64,000 nt of DNA from Hygrophila difformis (Eukaryota > Streptophyta > Magnoliopsida > Lamiales > Acanthaceae), in NCBI GenBank assembly GCA_030278955.1, contig JAOANR010000011.1, forward strand, positions 31,500,403 through 31,564,402, written 5' to 3'. Below are positions 42,852 to 52,802 of the stretch, piece after piece. A program made the translations under genes and the position numbers. How positions within the stretch are numbered: position 1 is the first letter of the stretch; each line of letters starts with the position of its first letter. Below the pieces are notes generated by a model. The model saw only the letters and a program-made list of their open reading frames with translations. It was not told the DNA's origin and searched no databases.

Positions 42852-43371
42852 AGTTGGGCCCTCATGCAAATTGGGCCTGGATATGTATGTATATGGGTCT
42901 TACTAACACATTTTTATGTGTTAACAACCATCAAACATTGTGTTCGAAATTAAATATTTCATCGATGTCTTCCTTCAAAATAAAAATGCTTGGAAAATCA
43001 ATGACACTAAATCTTACTCTTTACTATTCTTAATAATCACAACCTCCTTACTTGTTAAAAAGCAAATCAATCATGTTGGAATCCGGATGGTAGATCAAGA
43101 CGTTGGAAAATGATATTTCATTTCAATAATACAAAAAAGGCAATAATCAACTCCAAGCAACTAAGCTTCCAACCTTTGTCTACTTCATTTGAGCGCGCTC
43201 TCTGAAATGCGTAATTCACTGACAATTTTCATACTCAATTCCTTCTTAGCTTGGATGACGACTCCACTAGTTTGTCATTTAGGCCTCATTGGTTTTACAA
43301 TGGTTACATGTTCATTTTTGTTTTGAAGGAAGACGCCAGTTGGAATATGTAATTTCGAACCTAATGTTTGC

Positions 43372-43782
43372 TTGTATTATAATAAGATTTTATAGTGCAT
43401 CTAATTAGGTTTCTTCATGTTTAACATTAGAACATAATATGCATCGAAAACATCTTTCTTGTACTTGTAACAGTATAATGTAGATTATAGAAACAGAAAA
43501 ACAACAAAATATAATGCACAAAAGTATAATCTATTTAATGCAATGATCACAACAGTTGGAGCCAATTATTTGCAAGGGTTGTAGAGGGCGGATACGGACA
43601 AAACAACAAGAAAATTGATGTTTTTGGCAATTTTCCCAATTAAATCTCTAATTGACTTGGATTAGTGAGTTTAGGACGGATTTGATTTTAATTAACAAAC
43701 AAAGCGGACTAATAGGGGCCAAAAATCGAAGGGATGGATCAGGAAAAATGACAAGAAAATGACGTGTCTAGCAATTTTTCCA
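43372..43782 (-). repeat. Right TIR of the MULE-like element
   Basis: Reverse complement of 26245-26648, ending GCAATTTTTCC. The 9-bp TSD copy CATCTCTGC follows. Confidence 0.8.
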
Positions 43783-43862
43783 CATCTCTGCTTACAACTA
43801 TATTTCGTGCAACAGATCCGCAACTTATAACCTTTCACCCCCTTTGTGTAGCCAAGAAAAAT
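43783..43862 (-). pseudogene. copia integrase C-terminal end
   Basis: A minus-strand frame gives CIFLGYTKGVKGYKL and, after a frameshift, ARNIVVSRD, the conserved end of copia integrase. It joins RDVVFDE at 26244 once the MULE-like insertion is removed. At about 43862 it abuts a reverse-transcriptase fragment that belongs downstream of integrase, so two copia pieces have been joined in a non-collinear order. Confidence 0.7.
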
Positions 43863-44731
43863 ACACTAAGAGGTGTGGAGTCGTCTTACAATCAGCAAGG
43901 CCAGCACAAGCTGAAAGATCAAAATCATACTTAGAATGCGATATGAAATACCCATCAGATGAGTCAGGAATCTGAAGGCCTAAGAAATATCTAAGGCAAC
44001 AGGCTTTTTATCTCCAAGTGGGATAAAGATAACGTTGGAGATCAGAGATACCTGGAATTCGTCACCAGTAATGATCATGACATCAACACACAAAAGTGGG
44101 ATAATGATTCTGGAAGATGAATGGCGGACAAACAGAGCAATGTCATGAATGTTAGAAGTGAAACCATATGCCAATAAAGCAGAACTTAACTTCCCTACCA
44201 AGCCGGAGGGGCTTGCTTTAAACTATAAAGAGTCTAATGGAGCTTACAAACCTTGTCGGATCGTATAAACATCCTCAGACAAATCCCCATACAAGAAGGC
44301 ATTCGTCACATCTAACCGCTGAAGAGACTAGCGACGAGCACAACAAGAGCAAGTAAACACCGGATAGAGGTAAGATGAGCAATTAGCACAAAAGTCTCCT
44401 CATAGTTAAGGACATAATCTGAGTGTAGCCCTTTGCAACGAAACGAGCGTTATAGCACTCAATGGATCCATCAGAATGAGTCTTAAGCTTATCGATTCAT
44501 ATGCAGCCAATAGCTATCTTACTAGGGATAAGTCCACCAAATCCCAAGTATGTGTCTTGGCCAAGGCCTGCAACTATAACATAGTTGCCGCCACACTGGA
44601 TCAATCTGCGCCTCACGAAAGAAAATCCCAGGCTTCTCTTGTTGTGTCAAAGTCTGCAAGATGTATCTGGCTTGATGGTATAAATGTATTACGCCAAGTA
44701 GGATGATTCTTACTATCCCCATCAAAGTCAT
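43863..44731 (-). pseudogene. copia reverse transcriptase fragment, decayed
   Basis: On the minus strand, broken frames give ALAKTHTWDLVDL, DVTNAFLYGDLSEDVYT, GKLSSALLAYGF, ALFVRHSSSRIIIPLLCVDV and YFLGLQIPDSSDGYFISHSK, in RVT_2 order. The catalytic YVDD is CVDV in 43980-44201. Stops and frameshifts are frequent. Its family differs from the RT at 20440-21228 and from that at 24541-26244. Confidence 0.75.
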
Positions 44732-44849
44732 ATTACGGTTTAGGTTTTATTATTTTGAATTAACGGACTAACGGGCTATAGTAAATCAATAAAATATAAT
44801 AATAAAATATTTAATAATATATAAATTTTATAAAAACTTCTTTGTTTTA

Positions 44850-45290
44850 GTTTGTTTGCTACGGTCCGACAGTAAACGCAATCCAATGCACATTTTAAAC
44901 TATTAATAACTCAAGTTCGATATAAAAAAATTTTAAAAGTTCGATTTTTAAAAATTACAAAATGAAATGAATCTAACAAGATTATACTTGATTATATATT
45001 ATAATTTGTATAATTATGTTAAAAATTCAAGTTAAAGCAGTCAAATAAACAATAACATAATTTGCAATGTTGCGACTACAAAAAAAAATACGGAGTAAGT
45101 AAATACTTACCTCACGTTTTTAATCCTCAATAGCTCAAATTGCATTCAAGTAAAAATTATAAAATTTTGATATTCTAAATCTATACCATTAGACGAATCC
45201 AACAAAATCTCATTTGACTATATTTTATCTTTTATAATTGTATTAAAAACTGAATCAAAGTTAGTTAATTAACCGTGACAGAACCCTTCC
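44850..45290. mobile_element. Two decayed Stowaway-like remnants
   Basis: Segments around 44850-45100 and 45110-45290 share with the Stowaway at 22840-23098 the internal wording GAATCTAACAAGA...GACTAT and TCAAAGTTA. Both are AT-rich and lack good termini. The assignment is tentative. Confidence 0.35.
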
Positions 45291-46493
45291 GTGTCACTTA
45301 GACCATCTCCATCCATGACCTTGGTCTCCTCCGGATCAACCTAGGTTATCAAGATTGGGATCATATATAGGATTGTTTTTGTCTTTGTAAGATCGGAATC
45401 ATAAGATCGAATGGTGATCCTAAGATCCTATGAAATTATTATTTATATTTTTAAAATTTAATATTTATTAATTATCTCACTAAACTGGTGACATGTATAA
45501 TTCGAAATATGTATTTTAGATCAATTTTTATCATCTTTTCATTCATTAAATCTTATAAATGGATTTTAAATTTTTGTGTTGGTTAGTTTCTATGGACTAA
45601 TCTTTAATTTTATAAGCAATAAATCTTAATTATAATTACTTTTGATTATATGTTAAGTTTCAAAAATATTATGGAGATTATTATTATTTTTTTGTAGTGA
45701 TTATACGAATTAGTGTTTTTTTTTAGGCAAAAGTTCTTTTATTCCCGAAAATAGCATAGTACAGGAATTAGTGTTTACTATACTATTTTAAGTGATTATT
45801 AGTATGTATTTTAAAATTTAACGCTAAATTGAAATATAACTCTCATAACTATAAAAAATTTAGTTCATATACCAATCAGGCAATTAGATGGTTGTCGTCG
45901 GGTTGCAATCAGTTTTTGGATATAACGTAGGTCAAATAATTTGACCAGTCTTGCATATTTATCTTTACCATTATTCGGTCATCTGCAATTGGCATTACTT
46001 TCGTATAATTTGTCATCAATATTTTTAGTTGCCAAACTTTGTGCACTTCAGAAATTTCTTGACGTATGATTTGATGGGGAAATTTTTGATAGAAAAAATT
46101 TTTCATTCTTCAAAAAAATTCACAAATGCGTGCATATGATTTCATCATATAAAGGGATGCATCTGATCATACTGTTATATTAATCATTATGTCAATATTG
46201 TAATATAAAAACCACTTATGTGGATGTGATTATGTAGGAAATTATTATATCGTCAAATTGACATTCAATAATAATAACATGCTATGATTTTTATTTTTTT
46301 ATTTCATAATATACTGTAACTGTCCCGTAAATGAATCACTCTTACAATGATTCTCCAATCCTATTTGTTTTATTGAGTGAATCCAAACTATCATACTTCA
46401 TTATATTCGTCATTTCTCTTAAATTTGAATAATGATTTAATATTGGAGAATGAATCCAAAAATGAGTTATTAATCGTTGAATATAAAATTATT
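45291..46493. other. Unassigned AT-rich sequence
   Basis: No ORF, repeat structure or RNA gene recognised. A patch TTAGACCATCTCCATCCATGACC (45298-45320) looks like the terminus of a small DNA element, but its partner was not found. Confidence 0.3.
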
Positions 46494-47363
46494 TGTAACG
46501 CCCCGAAAATTCAAACATGATTTTCGCAAGCATTACCGCCGTACTAACTATCCTAAACTAGTGGCCAACTAATTTAAAACAACTAGTACAAGGCTGAGCA
46601 AACCTAAAGTGATCATCTGATTAATCCAATTTAATGTAGAAGCTATAAATAAATTAGAAACACATAGGCACATAAACAATTACCACAGAATAACTGCATA
46701 AAGCAAACTCTGTCAGAGTAACAGGCTACAAGCCTCTCAGATCATGATCAGGCAACCTGTCAATACATCAAAGGGAGCTACCGGCCCAAAGCAGTAAAGC
46801 ACATACTCAAACAAGGCCACAGGCCGATATGAAATAAATCCTAGCTTCACAGGCCTCAACTAGTCAAGTATATATCAAGCAAAAGCAGTCAACAGAGTAT
46901 CACATATGACATATAAATAATAATAACAGAAATGTCCTATCTATGTGATCTCTCATAACCCCAAACCCAGTCATGCTCCAGCGCCTCCAGCAGTATCTAT
47001 AAAACAGACAAAAGCAAAGGGGGTCAGTACAACGTACTGAGCAAGACTACGTGCCGGGGAGTATGGGAAAACATCATCATATCTCATAATAATAATAAAT
47101 AATAAAAATAATAATTATAATATAAATAACAGAGTAGAATATGTATAAAGCAGATAAAACATCACACCGTCCCATACCGGTGCTTCAACCATAATCATAC
47201 AATTTATGCAAGTGATGCATGGCCTAACATACACCTATCTACCCTGTATGCAAATGCAATGAATATGCCTAGCCGGCAACCTAAACCCGGGCGATATGAA
47301 CCCACGGGTGAGGATATCATCAACTCCAACCCGTTACAGGGTAACATACACCATCCCCGCAGG

Positions 47364-47450
47364 GACCACAGGCATCACAACCCAATCACAGGCATAGCAG
47401 CCAAATCACTGGCATCACAGCAGAATCACAGGCATCACAGCCTAATAATC
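47364..47450. repeat. ~19-bp tandem array (CACAGGCATCACAGCC-type)
   Basis: About four and a half units of ACAGGCATCACAGCCNAATC-like sequence inside the 3' LTR. The equivalent place in the 5' LTR (about 53676-53735) has about one unit fewer, so copy number changed after insertion. Confidence 0.75.
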
Positions 47451-48055
47451 ACCCCGCAGGGCCATCGGGGCTCAACAACACCGGTAAAGGCTGCCCGATC
47501 AGACATTTCCAATATGTCCATCCATTCATAATGCAATACCATGCATTATAATAACCAGCCCAAAAGGGCCAACTGGAATAACAACCAATAATCCACCCCG
47601 CAGGGTCATCGGAACTCAACAACACCGGTAAAGGCTGCCCGACCAGTCATAAACATCATAACAACCCATCGGGTTAATAACCGTCAATTCCAATGCAATA
47701 ACATGCATATGACAATACAGTGATATTCAAGCACCTACACACTAGGTTCGCATGCTTCTCAACATATAAGGAATTCAATACATAGCGCCCTAGGCTAAGG
47801 CATTAATGATATAATCCAATAATCCACATATACTTAATGATATCATAATTCAACAGTTCTCATAAGCAATTCAAAAACCCCACGGGCCAATTGATTAACC
47901 CACAGTTTACCAATAACATTTGGGGAAGTCATAACAATAATTGGTGCAAAGAAAACATCATTATAGAATCAAAATTGCACAAAAAGGGGGCCAATCAGGG
48001 CCTTTCTGCGCTCACTGCGCACCCGCGCGCGTAAAACGCGTGACATACGCAGCCC

Positions 48056-48510
48056 AGTACTGTAGCGATTACTGTAGCGATTACTGTAGCGAGTTACTGC
48101 GGTAACTACTGTAGTGAGTTACTGCGGTAACTACTGTACAAGTTACTGTGGTAGTTACTGTTCAAATTGCCGTGGTAATTACTGTTCAAATTACCGTGGT
48201 AATTACTGTGGCGAATTACTGTGGTAATTACTGTAGCGAGTTACTGTAGTAATTACTGTAGCGAGTTACTGTGGTAACTACGGTAGTGAGTTACTGCGGT
48301 AATTACTGTAGCGAGTTACTGCGGTAACTACTGTAGTGAGTTACTGCGGTGACTACTGTACAAGTACTGTGGTGGTTACTGTTCAAATTACCGTGGTAAT
48401 TACTGTTCAAATTACCGTGGTAATTACTGTGGCGAATTACTGCGGTAACTACGCGAGTTACCGCGGTAACTACTGTACAGGTACTGTAGCAGTACTGTAG
48501 CAGTTACTAT
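48056..48510. repeat. 24-25-bp palindrome-rich minisatellite in the 3' LTR
   Basis: About 455 bp of units such as GTGAGTTACTGCGGTAACTACTGTA and CAAATTACCGTGGTAATTACTGTT. Each unit holds a dyad of the form (A/G)TTAC-NGYG-GTAA(Y/T). One is a perfect 14-bp palindrome, GTTACCGCGGTAAC, at 48457-48470. The same array in the 5' LTR is at 54342-54773. Confidence 0.9.
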
Positions 48511-49291
48511 TCATCGTCTTCTTCGATTTTCCAATCGGTTTTTCCGGCAATTTCGCCGGAATCCGACCCCCAAATACCCCCCAAACACGCAATTTAAGCA
48601 ATATAATCCCTTGCCTTGAATGTAGACGAGTCCCCAAGCTTTCCTCTTCAACCTCCAAGCTCCCGATCCACAATCCAAGCCTTAGCTTCCCCCAACACCA
48701 ATATAGTTCCAATTCAAGGATTTAAGCTTCAACTTGCTCCGATCTACAAAAATCCACCCAAGAACCTTCAATCCCGCCACCACCAAACATACCCAACAAA
48801 AACACCTCAAAACTCTTCAAAAATAAGAATTAAAGTGGGGAAAATACTTACCAAAGTGTATATAACCCTAAACCCTAAACCCCAACTCTCCTTGAGCTTA
48901 AACTTGCCAATTTCTTCCCAAAGGCACCATTTCTTCCCCTCTCCCACCAAAAACGGGATTAGCCCAAATTTTTCAAGTGTTGGGGAGTAAATGAGGGATT
49001 GTGGCTGATTTGGGGGTTTTGAGGGAATGTTGGTTGACCCGGGTCAGACATGGGTCGGGTCGGAAGATGGGTTAGTGAGTTGGTGCACTTGTCTTGAGCC
49101 ATTTCTACCATATTGCACTCACTTGAGCACTTGAGCTCTTATTATCTTGTGAGTTTGCTACCCACTTATTCTTCCACTTCAATCCAATAACTCTCTTACA
49201 AAATAATTCATATTATTTGTCTTTATTACTTAACCACAATTAATTAAATTAATTATGCATTAATTTAATCGAGATTAATCGGGATGTTACA

Positions 49292-49307
49292 ATCTCTCCC
49301 CCTTAAG
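49292..49307 (-). promoter_or_regulatory. Polypurine tract
   Basis: Minus-strand CTTAAGGGGGAGAGAT immediately precedes the TG of the 3' LTR and would prime plus-strand synthesis. Confidence 0.88.
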
Positions 49308-49399
49308 ATCATTTCATCGTTGAAATGCATAATCAACCACATGATCATCAATGAACAATCAAGGGGAAAATGTTACTTCATTATGAATAAGTAAAAAAA

Positions 49400-49960
49400 T
49401 CAAAGCCTGGCTACTTCCGTTTCATATTCTCCCCAGTTTCTCCAAGTAGCATCTTCAGCTCCGTGTCTAGACAACAAAACCTTAACCATCAACATGGTTT
49501 TATTCCTCGGAACCTCATAATTTGTATTAATCGCCCGATCTGGGACTCCTCGAACTCAAGACTAGCATCAAATTCAACTTCATCAGACTGAATGATCTTA
49601 GCTGAATCAGACACAAACTTCCTGAGTTGGGAAGTATAGAACATATCATGGGCTCGACCCACTTCTGCTGGCAAAGCCAACCTATACGTCACTTTCCCAA
49701 CCATCTCAATAATCTCATATGATCCAATATATAGATCGGAATCAGCTTGGCTTCTTACCAAGCCGGCGTACCCCTTTCAACGGCAATACCCGCAAAAATA
49801 CGCAATCACCAACCTCAAACTCTACATCCCAACGAGCTAAATCAGCATAGCTCTTCTGTCTGTCCTGAGCCTTTTTCATGCGGTCCCTAATGATCCTCAT
49901 CAACTCAACAGTTTGTTCAATTATTTTAGAACCCACATTCTTCGGGCTTGCCATTTCAAG
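49400..49960 (-). pseudogene. gypsy integrase C-terminus and chromodomain, frameshifted
   Basis: Frame one (49742-49954) gives SKIIEQTVELMRIIRDRMKK, then ADLARWDVEFEVGDCVFLRV. After a frameshift near 49755, frame two (49489-49761) gives YIGSYEIIEMVGKVTYRLAL and MFYTSQLRKFV. Then VKVLLSRHGAEDATWRN ends the chromodomain at about 49409, followed by a stop. This part normally binds DNA and chromatin. It is joined upstream directly to reverse transcriptase at about 49960, where everything from RNase H to the integrase core has been lost. Confidence 0.82.
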
Positions 49961-51186
49961 ACCGTTTCCACTTTGGCAGGGTCAACTGCAATACCCTCAC
50001 CAAAAATAATGTGTCCCAGAAAAGACACATTCTCCAACCAGAATTCACATTTAGAGAGTTTAGCATACAGCTTATGCTCTCACAATGTATTCAAAACTGT
50101 TCTCAAGTGACCCGCATGTGCCTCACGCGTCGGCGAATAAACCATAATAGCATCTATGAACACAACCACGCACACGGCCAGCAGGGGATGGAATACCCTA
50201 TACATAAGATCCATGAATATCGCTGGTGCGTTAGTCAAACTAAAAGGCATGACCGTGAATTCAAAGTGTCCATAACGAGTTCTGAATGCTGTCTTAGGCC
50301 TATCAGCCTCTGCCACCCTTATCTGATGGTAACCCGGTCTCAAATCAATCTTACTGAATACACTGGCCCCTCTCAACTGGTCAAACAGATCCTCAATCCG
50401 AGGTAGAGGATACTTATTCTTCACTGTGATTCGGTTCAAATCCCTGTAGTCGATGCACATCCTCATCGACCCATCCTTCTTCTTAACAAACACTACAGGA
50501 GCTCCCCCAAGGCGAGCTACTCGTTGGATATACCCCTTACTAGTAAGCTCACTCAATTGATCCTTCAACTCCTTGAACTCAGCATGAGCCATCCGGTAAG
50601 GAGCCTTAGAAATAGGAGCTGCATCAGGCATCAGCTCGATAGTAAAATCAATCTCCCGAGCGGGTGGGAGACCAGGAATTTTGTCGAAAAATACATCCCC
50701 GAACTCAGAGACAACAGGGACACTCGAAGCAGTATGAACCTCTGCTCGAAGATCCCTTATGTGCCACAGGGAAAGAGAACAACCACTGCGCATCAAACCA
50801 CACCACGCAGCAACAGAAACCACACTAATAGCAGGTGGAATCAAAGAATGTCGGTAAGAAATATACTTACCGAGAGGATCTCGGAAGGAAATACGTGGGA
50901 TAACACAATCGATTACAGCACAATGGCGAGTCAGCCAATCCATGCCCAAGATTACATCAAATTCAGCCAGACTAAATACAACCAAGTCGGCTCTGAACTC
51001 ATGGTCCTCGATGCTCAATACCGCATCTCGCCATATGTGATCACTACGGATGATATCGCCCGAAGGCAATGAAACAGGCATCTGGTAGGGCACCAATGGT
51101 CCTACTCCGTGCTCCCGCACAAATTGCAAAGCCACGAACGCACACGAGGCTCCCGAATCAAACAATACAAAGGCAGAATGATTCAC
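49961..51186 (-). pseudogene. gypsy protease and reverse transcriptase, catalytic Asp lost
   Basis: The ORF 50080-51186 (368 codons) plus a continuation in another frame to about 49961. Protease motif FDSGAS is near residue 9, with [10 protein letters not shown] near 94. Reverse transcriptase blocks are [50 protein letters not shown] and [18 protein letters not shown]. The active-site motif is FIDA instead of FIDD ([11 protein letters not shown]), so the second catalytic Asp is Ala and the enzyme would be dead. Its frame differs from that of gag, with about 80 bases between the ORFs. The listed ATG is internal: upstream codons (GTIIVV) already match protease. Confidence 0.88.
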
Positions 51187-51266
51187 AACAATAATAGTAC
51201 CTAAACGGGGTATAAAGTTTACAAGGACAGAGAAAAATTAAAAGAAAAATAGACAAATGCAGGAAT

Positions 51267-52460
51267 TTAAAACACACCCGCAAGAACATCATCCCGGCGA
51301 TCCGCCTCCGTGCGATCCAGAACGTTCAGTCTGCCACCTCGGTCAGCCCAAACCGGTCTACCCCTGCTAGCTTGCGGGCAATCTGCTCGGCGATGACCCA
51401 CCTCATTGCAAGTCCAGCAACGATACACAAGTCGCCCGTCAGGTCCAACCTCACGAACAGGTAGCGGTGCACGACCACCACCCCTGGCTACATCAGCACG
51501 GCCACCATCACGGCGGCCCCTAACAGTAGGATGGCCCCTCTGATCACCGCCTCTGTGCCCCTCACGACCCTGCTCCCTATGCCTCTTTTTACTTTGCCAC
51601 TGCTGGCATTCTTCAGACCGACTCTCCTCCACATATAGGGCCTGATCGAACTCCTCAGACAATGTATCATAACCTCGATACCCGAATGAAGACTTAATCC
51701 CCACCCTGAGACCCGAAATGAAACGACGAACCTCGTCCCTACCAGAGGGCATAACCTCCGGAGCATACCTCATAAGCTCCACAAACTTCCTGTAATAAGC
51801 TGTCACGCTCATACTTTCCGTCTGTCTCAAACCCAGAAATTCCATTTTCTTTGCCTCCAAAACATGTGGTGGATAGAAATGGGAACTAAGAGCCTCTGTA
51901 AACTGCTCCCAACTGAACCTGGGTCGAGCGACTAGGTCGTGCTCGCGGGTCCTCCACCAATGTAGTGCTTCCTCTTCCAGGTAGTGGGAAGCCACATAGA
52001 CCTTCTGGTCCTCAGGACAGTTGATGCTAAAAAGAACCCGACCCAACTGGTACTTCCAGTTCTCAAGATCAGATGGACTGGCACCCCCTGCAAACTTTGG
52101 TGGATGGTGCTTTGTGGATAGATCCACATAATCCACATGGACTGGAGCAGGTGCAGGAGCAGGCTGTGGTAACATCTGGAAGAACTGTGCCAGCTGTTGG
52201 GCGAACTCAATTTGATTGAGGACAGCTGCACCTCCTACTGGTGGATTCCTGAGGGGCACCTGAGCAACAGGTGGTACTTCCGGTGCGGGTGGAGGAGGAG
52301 GAGGTGGTAGTCCGTCGTTCCCTTGTGCAACACCATCAGGTTGAACCATATTTTCCATCTCCTCATGTGTAAAGTCCCCAACCCTATCTCCAACAGGTGG
52401 GCCCTGGTTTCTGCGGGGCCTTCCCCGTCGCCCAGCACCTCTAGCGCGATAAGGAACCAT
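51267..52460 (-). CDS. gag: gypsy gag with intact CCHC knuckle
   Basis: The frame is open from 52559, but the likely start is the ATG at 52460 (MVPYRARGAGRRG...), giving about 397 residues. A proline-rich region (PPPPPPPAPEVPPV) precedes the gag domain (KFAGGASPSDLENWKYQLGR, EEEALHWWRTREH, FTEALSSHFYPPHVLEAKKM, FISGLRVGIKSSFGY). A basic Arg/Gly-rich segment leads to CWTCNEVGHRRADC, an intact C-X2-C-X4-H-X4-C zinc knuckle. Gag forms the particle and packages element RNA. The ORF is uninterrupted while pol is wrecked, so the element could still supply Gag in trans, though that is conjecture. The start was chosen because the 33 residues before it are hydrophobic and unlike gag. Confidence 0.85.
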   Translation of the reverse strand: MVPYRARGAGRRGRPRRNQGPPVGDRVGDFTHEEMENMVQPDGVAQGNDGLPPPPPPPAPEVPPVAQVPLRNPPVGGAAVLNQIEFAQQLAQFFQMLPQPAPAPAPVHVDYVDLSTKHHPPKFAGGASPSDLENWKYQLGRVLFSINCPEDQKVYVASHYLEEEALHWWRTREHDLVARPRFSWEQFTEALSSHFYPPHVLEAKKMEFLGLRQTESMSVTAYYRKFVELMRYAPEVMPSGRDEVRRFISGLRVGIKSSFGYRGYDTLSEEFDQALYVEESRSEECQQWQSKKRHREQGREGHRGGDQRGHPTVRGRRDGGRADVARGGGRAPLPVREVGPDGRLVYRCWTCNEVGHRRADCPQASRGRPVWADRGGRLNVLDRTEADRRDDVLAGVF

Positions 52461-52786
52461 TCTGATATAAAAACAGACAACATGAACAATCATGTCAGCA
52501 AAAATAACCAACATTCCATATATCCCAAATAACTGATGGCATAATAAAGAACATAACAATTAAATAAATACATAATAATGAATTCGCTGTCCTCAATGAC
52601 TGTGAAGTCACAAGGATCCTGACTGGAGTACCATTGTCTTTCCACAGTTCCCCAATTGTGGCTCAACCTGGTATGCGCAAATCTCAACAAAAATAAGAAT
52701 AAGAATGCAAATCTACACTATATGTATCCCACACACATCTCACCGCCTATGTCTACACAAATTTTAATAAGATAAAAGAGCACACA

Positions 52787-52799
52787 GGCTCTGATACCA
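52787..52799 (-). promoter_or_regulatory. Primer-binding site (Met tRNA)
   Basis: Minus-strand TGGTATCAGAGCC, three bases from the LTR end at 52803. It is followed by a short leader of ~330 bases to the gag start. Confidence 0.92.
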
Positions 52800-52802
52800 T
52801 TC

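Larger units (their letters stand above)
26245..43782. mobile_element. MULE-like element with ~400-bp TIRs, split by a gypsy element
   Basis: Segments 26245-26648 and 43372-43782 are inverted copies of each other, beginning GGAAAAATTGCC at the outer edges. They are flanked by CGTCTCTGC (26236-26244) and CATCTCTGC (43783-43791), a 9-bp TSD with one mismatch. An unpaired A precedes the right copy. Long TIRs, GGAAAAATT-type ends and a 9-bp TSD are typical of MULEs. Without the gypsy insertion the element is about 1.9 kb, with ~1.1 kb of unidentified, partly GC-rich filler and no transposase. It lies inside copia integrase sequence. Confidence 0.75.
46494..49291 (-). repeat. 3' LTR, 2798 bp
   Basis: Near-collinear with 52803-55546. 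Differences include repeat-unit copy number (47364-47450 and the 48-kb minisatellite), a few point changes and short indels. The adjoining ATCTCTCCCCCTTAAG is the minus-strand polypurine tract CTTAAGGGGGAGAGAT. Confidence 0.92.

Noticed and set aside
47259..47531. 90-codon ORF in the LTR, with a similar one at 53569
   Set aside because: Both arise from the 19-bp tandem repeats in the LTRs. Copy number differs between LTRs and frame is not kept, so no coding constraint is evident.
48056..48510. Regular short repeats resembling a CRISPR array
   Set aside because: Units are contiguous and degenerate with no unique spacers, they occur inside both LTRs of a eukaryotic retrotransposon, and there are no cas genes.
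48616..48990. 124-codon plus-strand ORF and its partner at 54881
   Set aside because: Pro/Ser-rich ORFs within the LTRs, opposite to the element's transcription. Differences between the LTR copies shift the frame.
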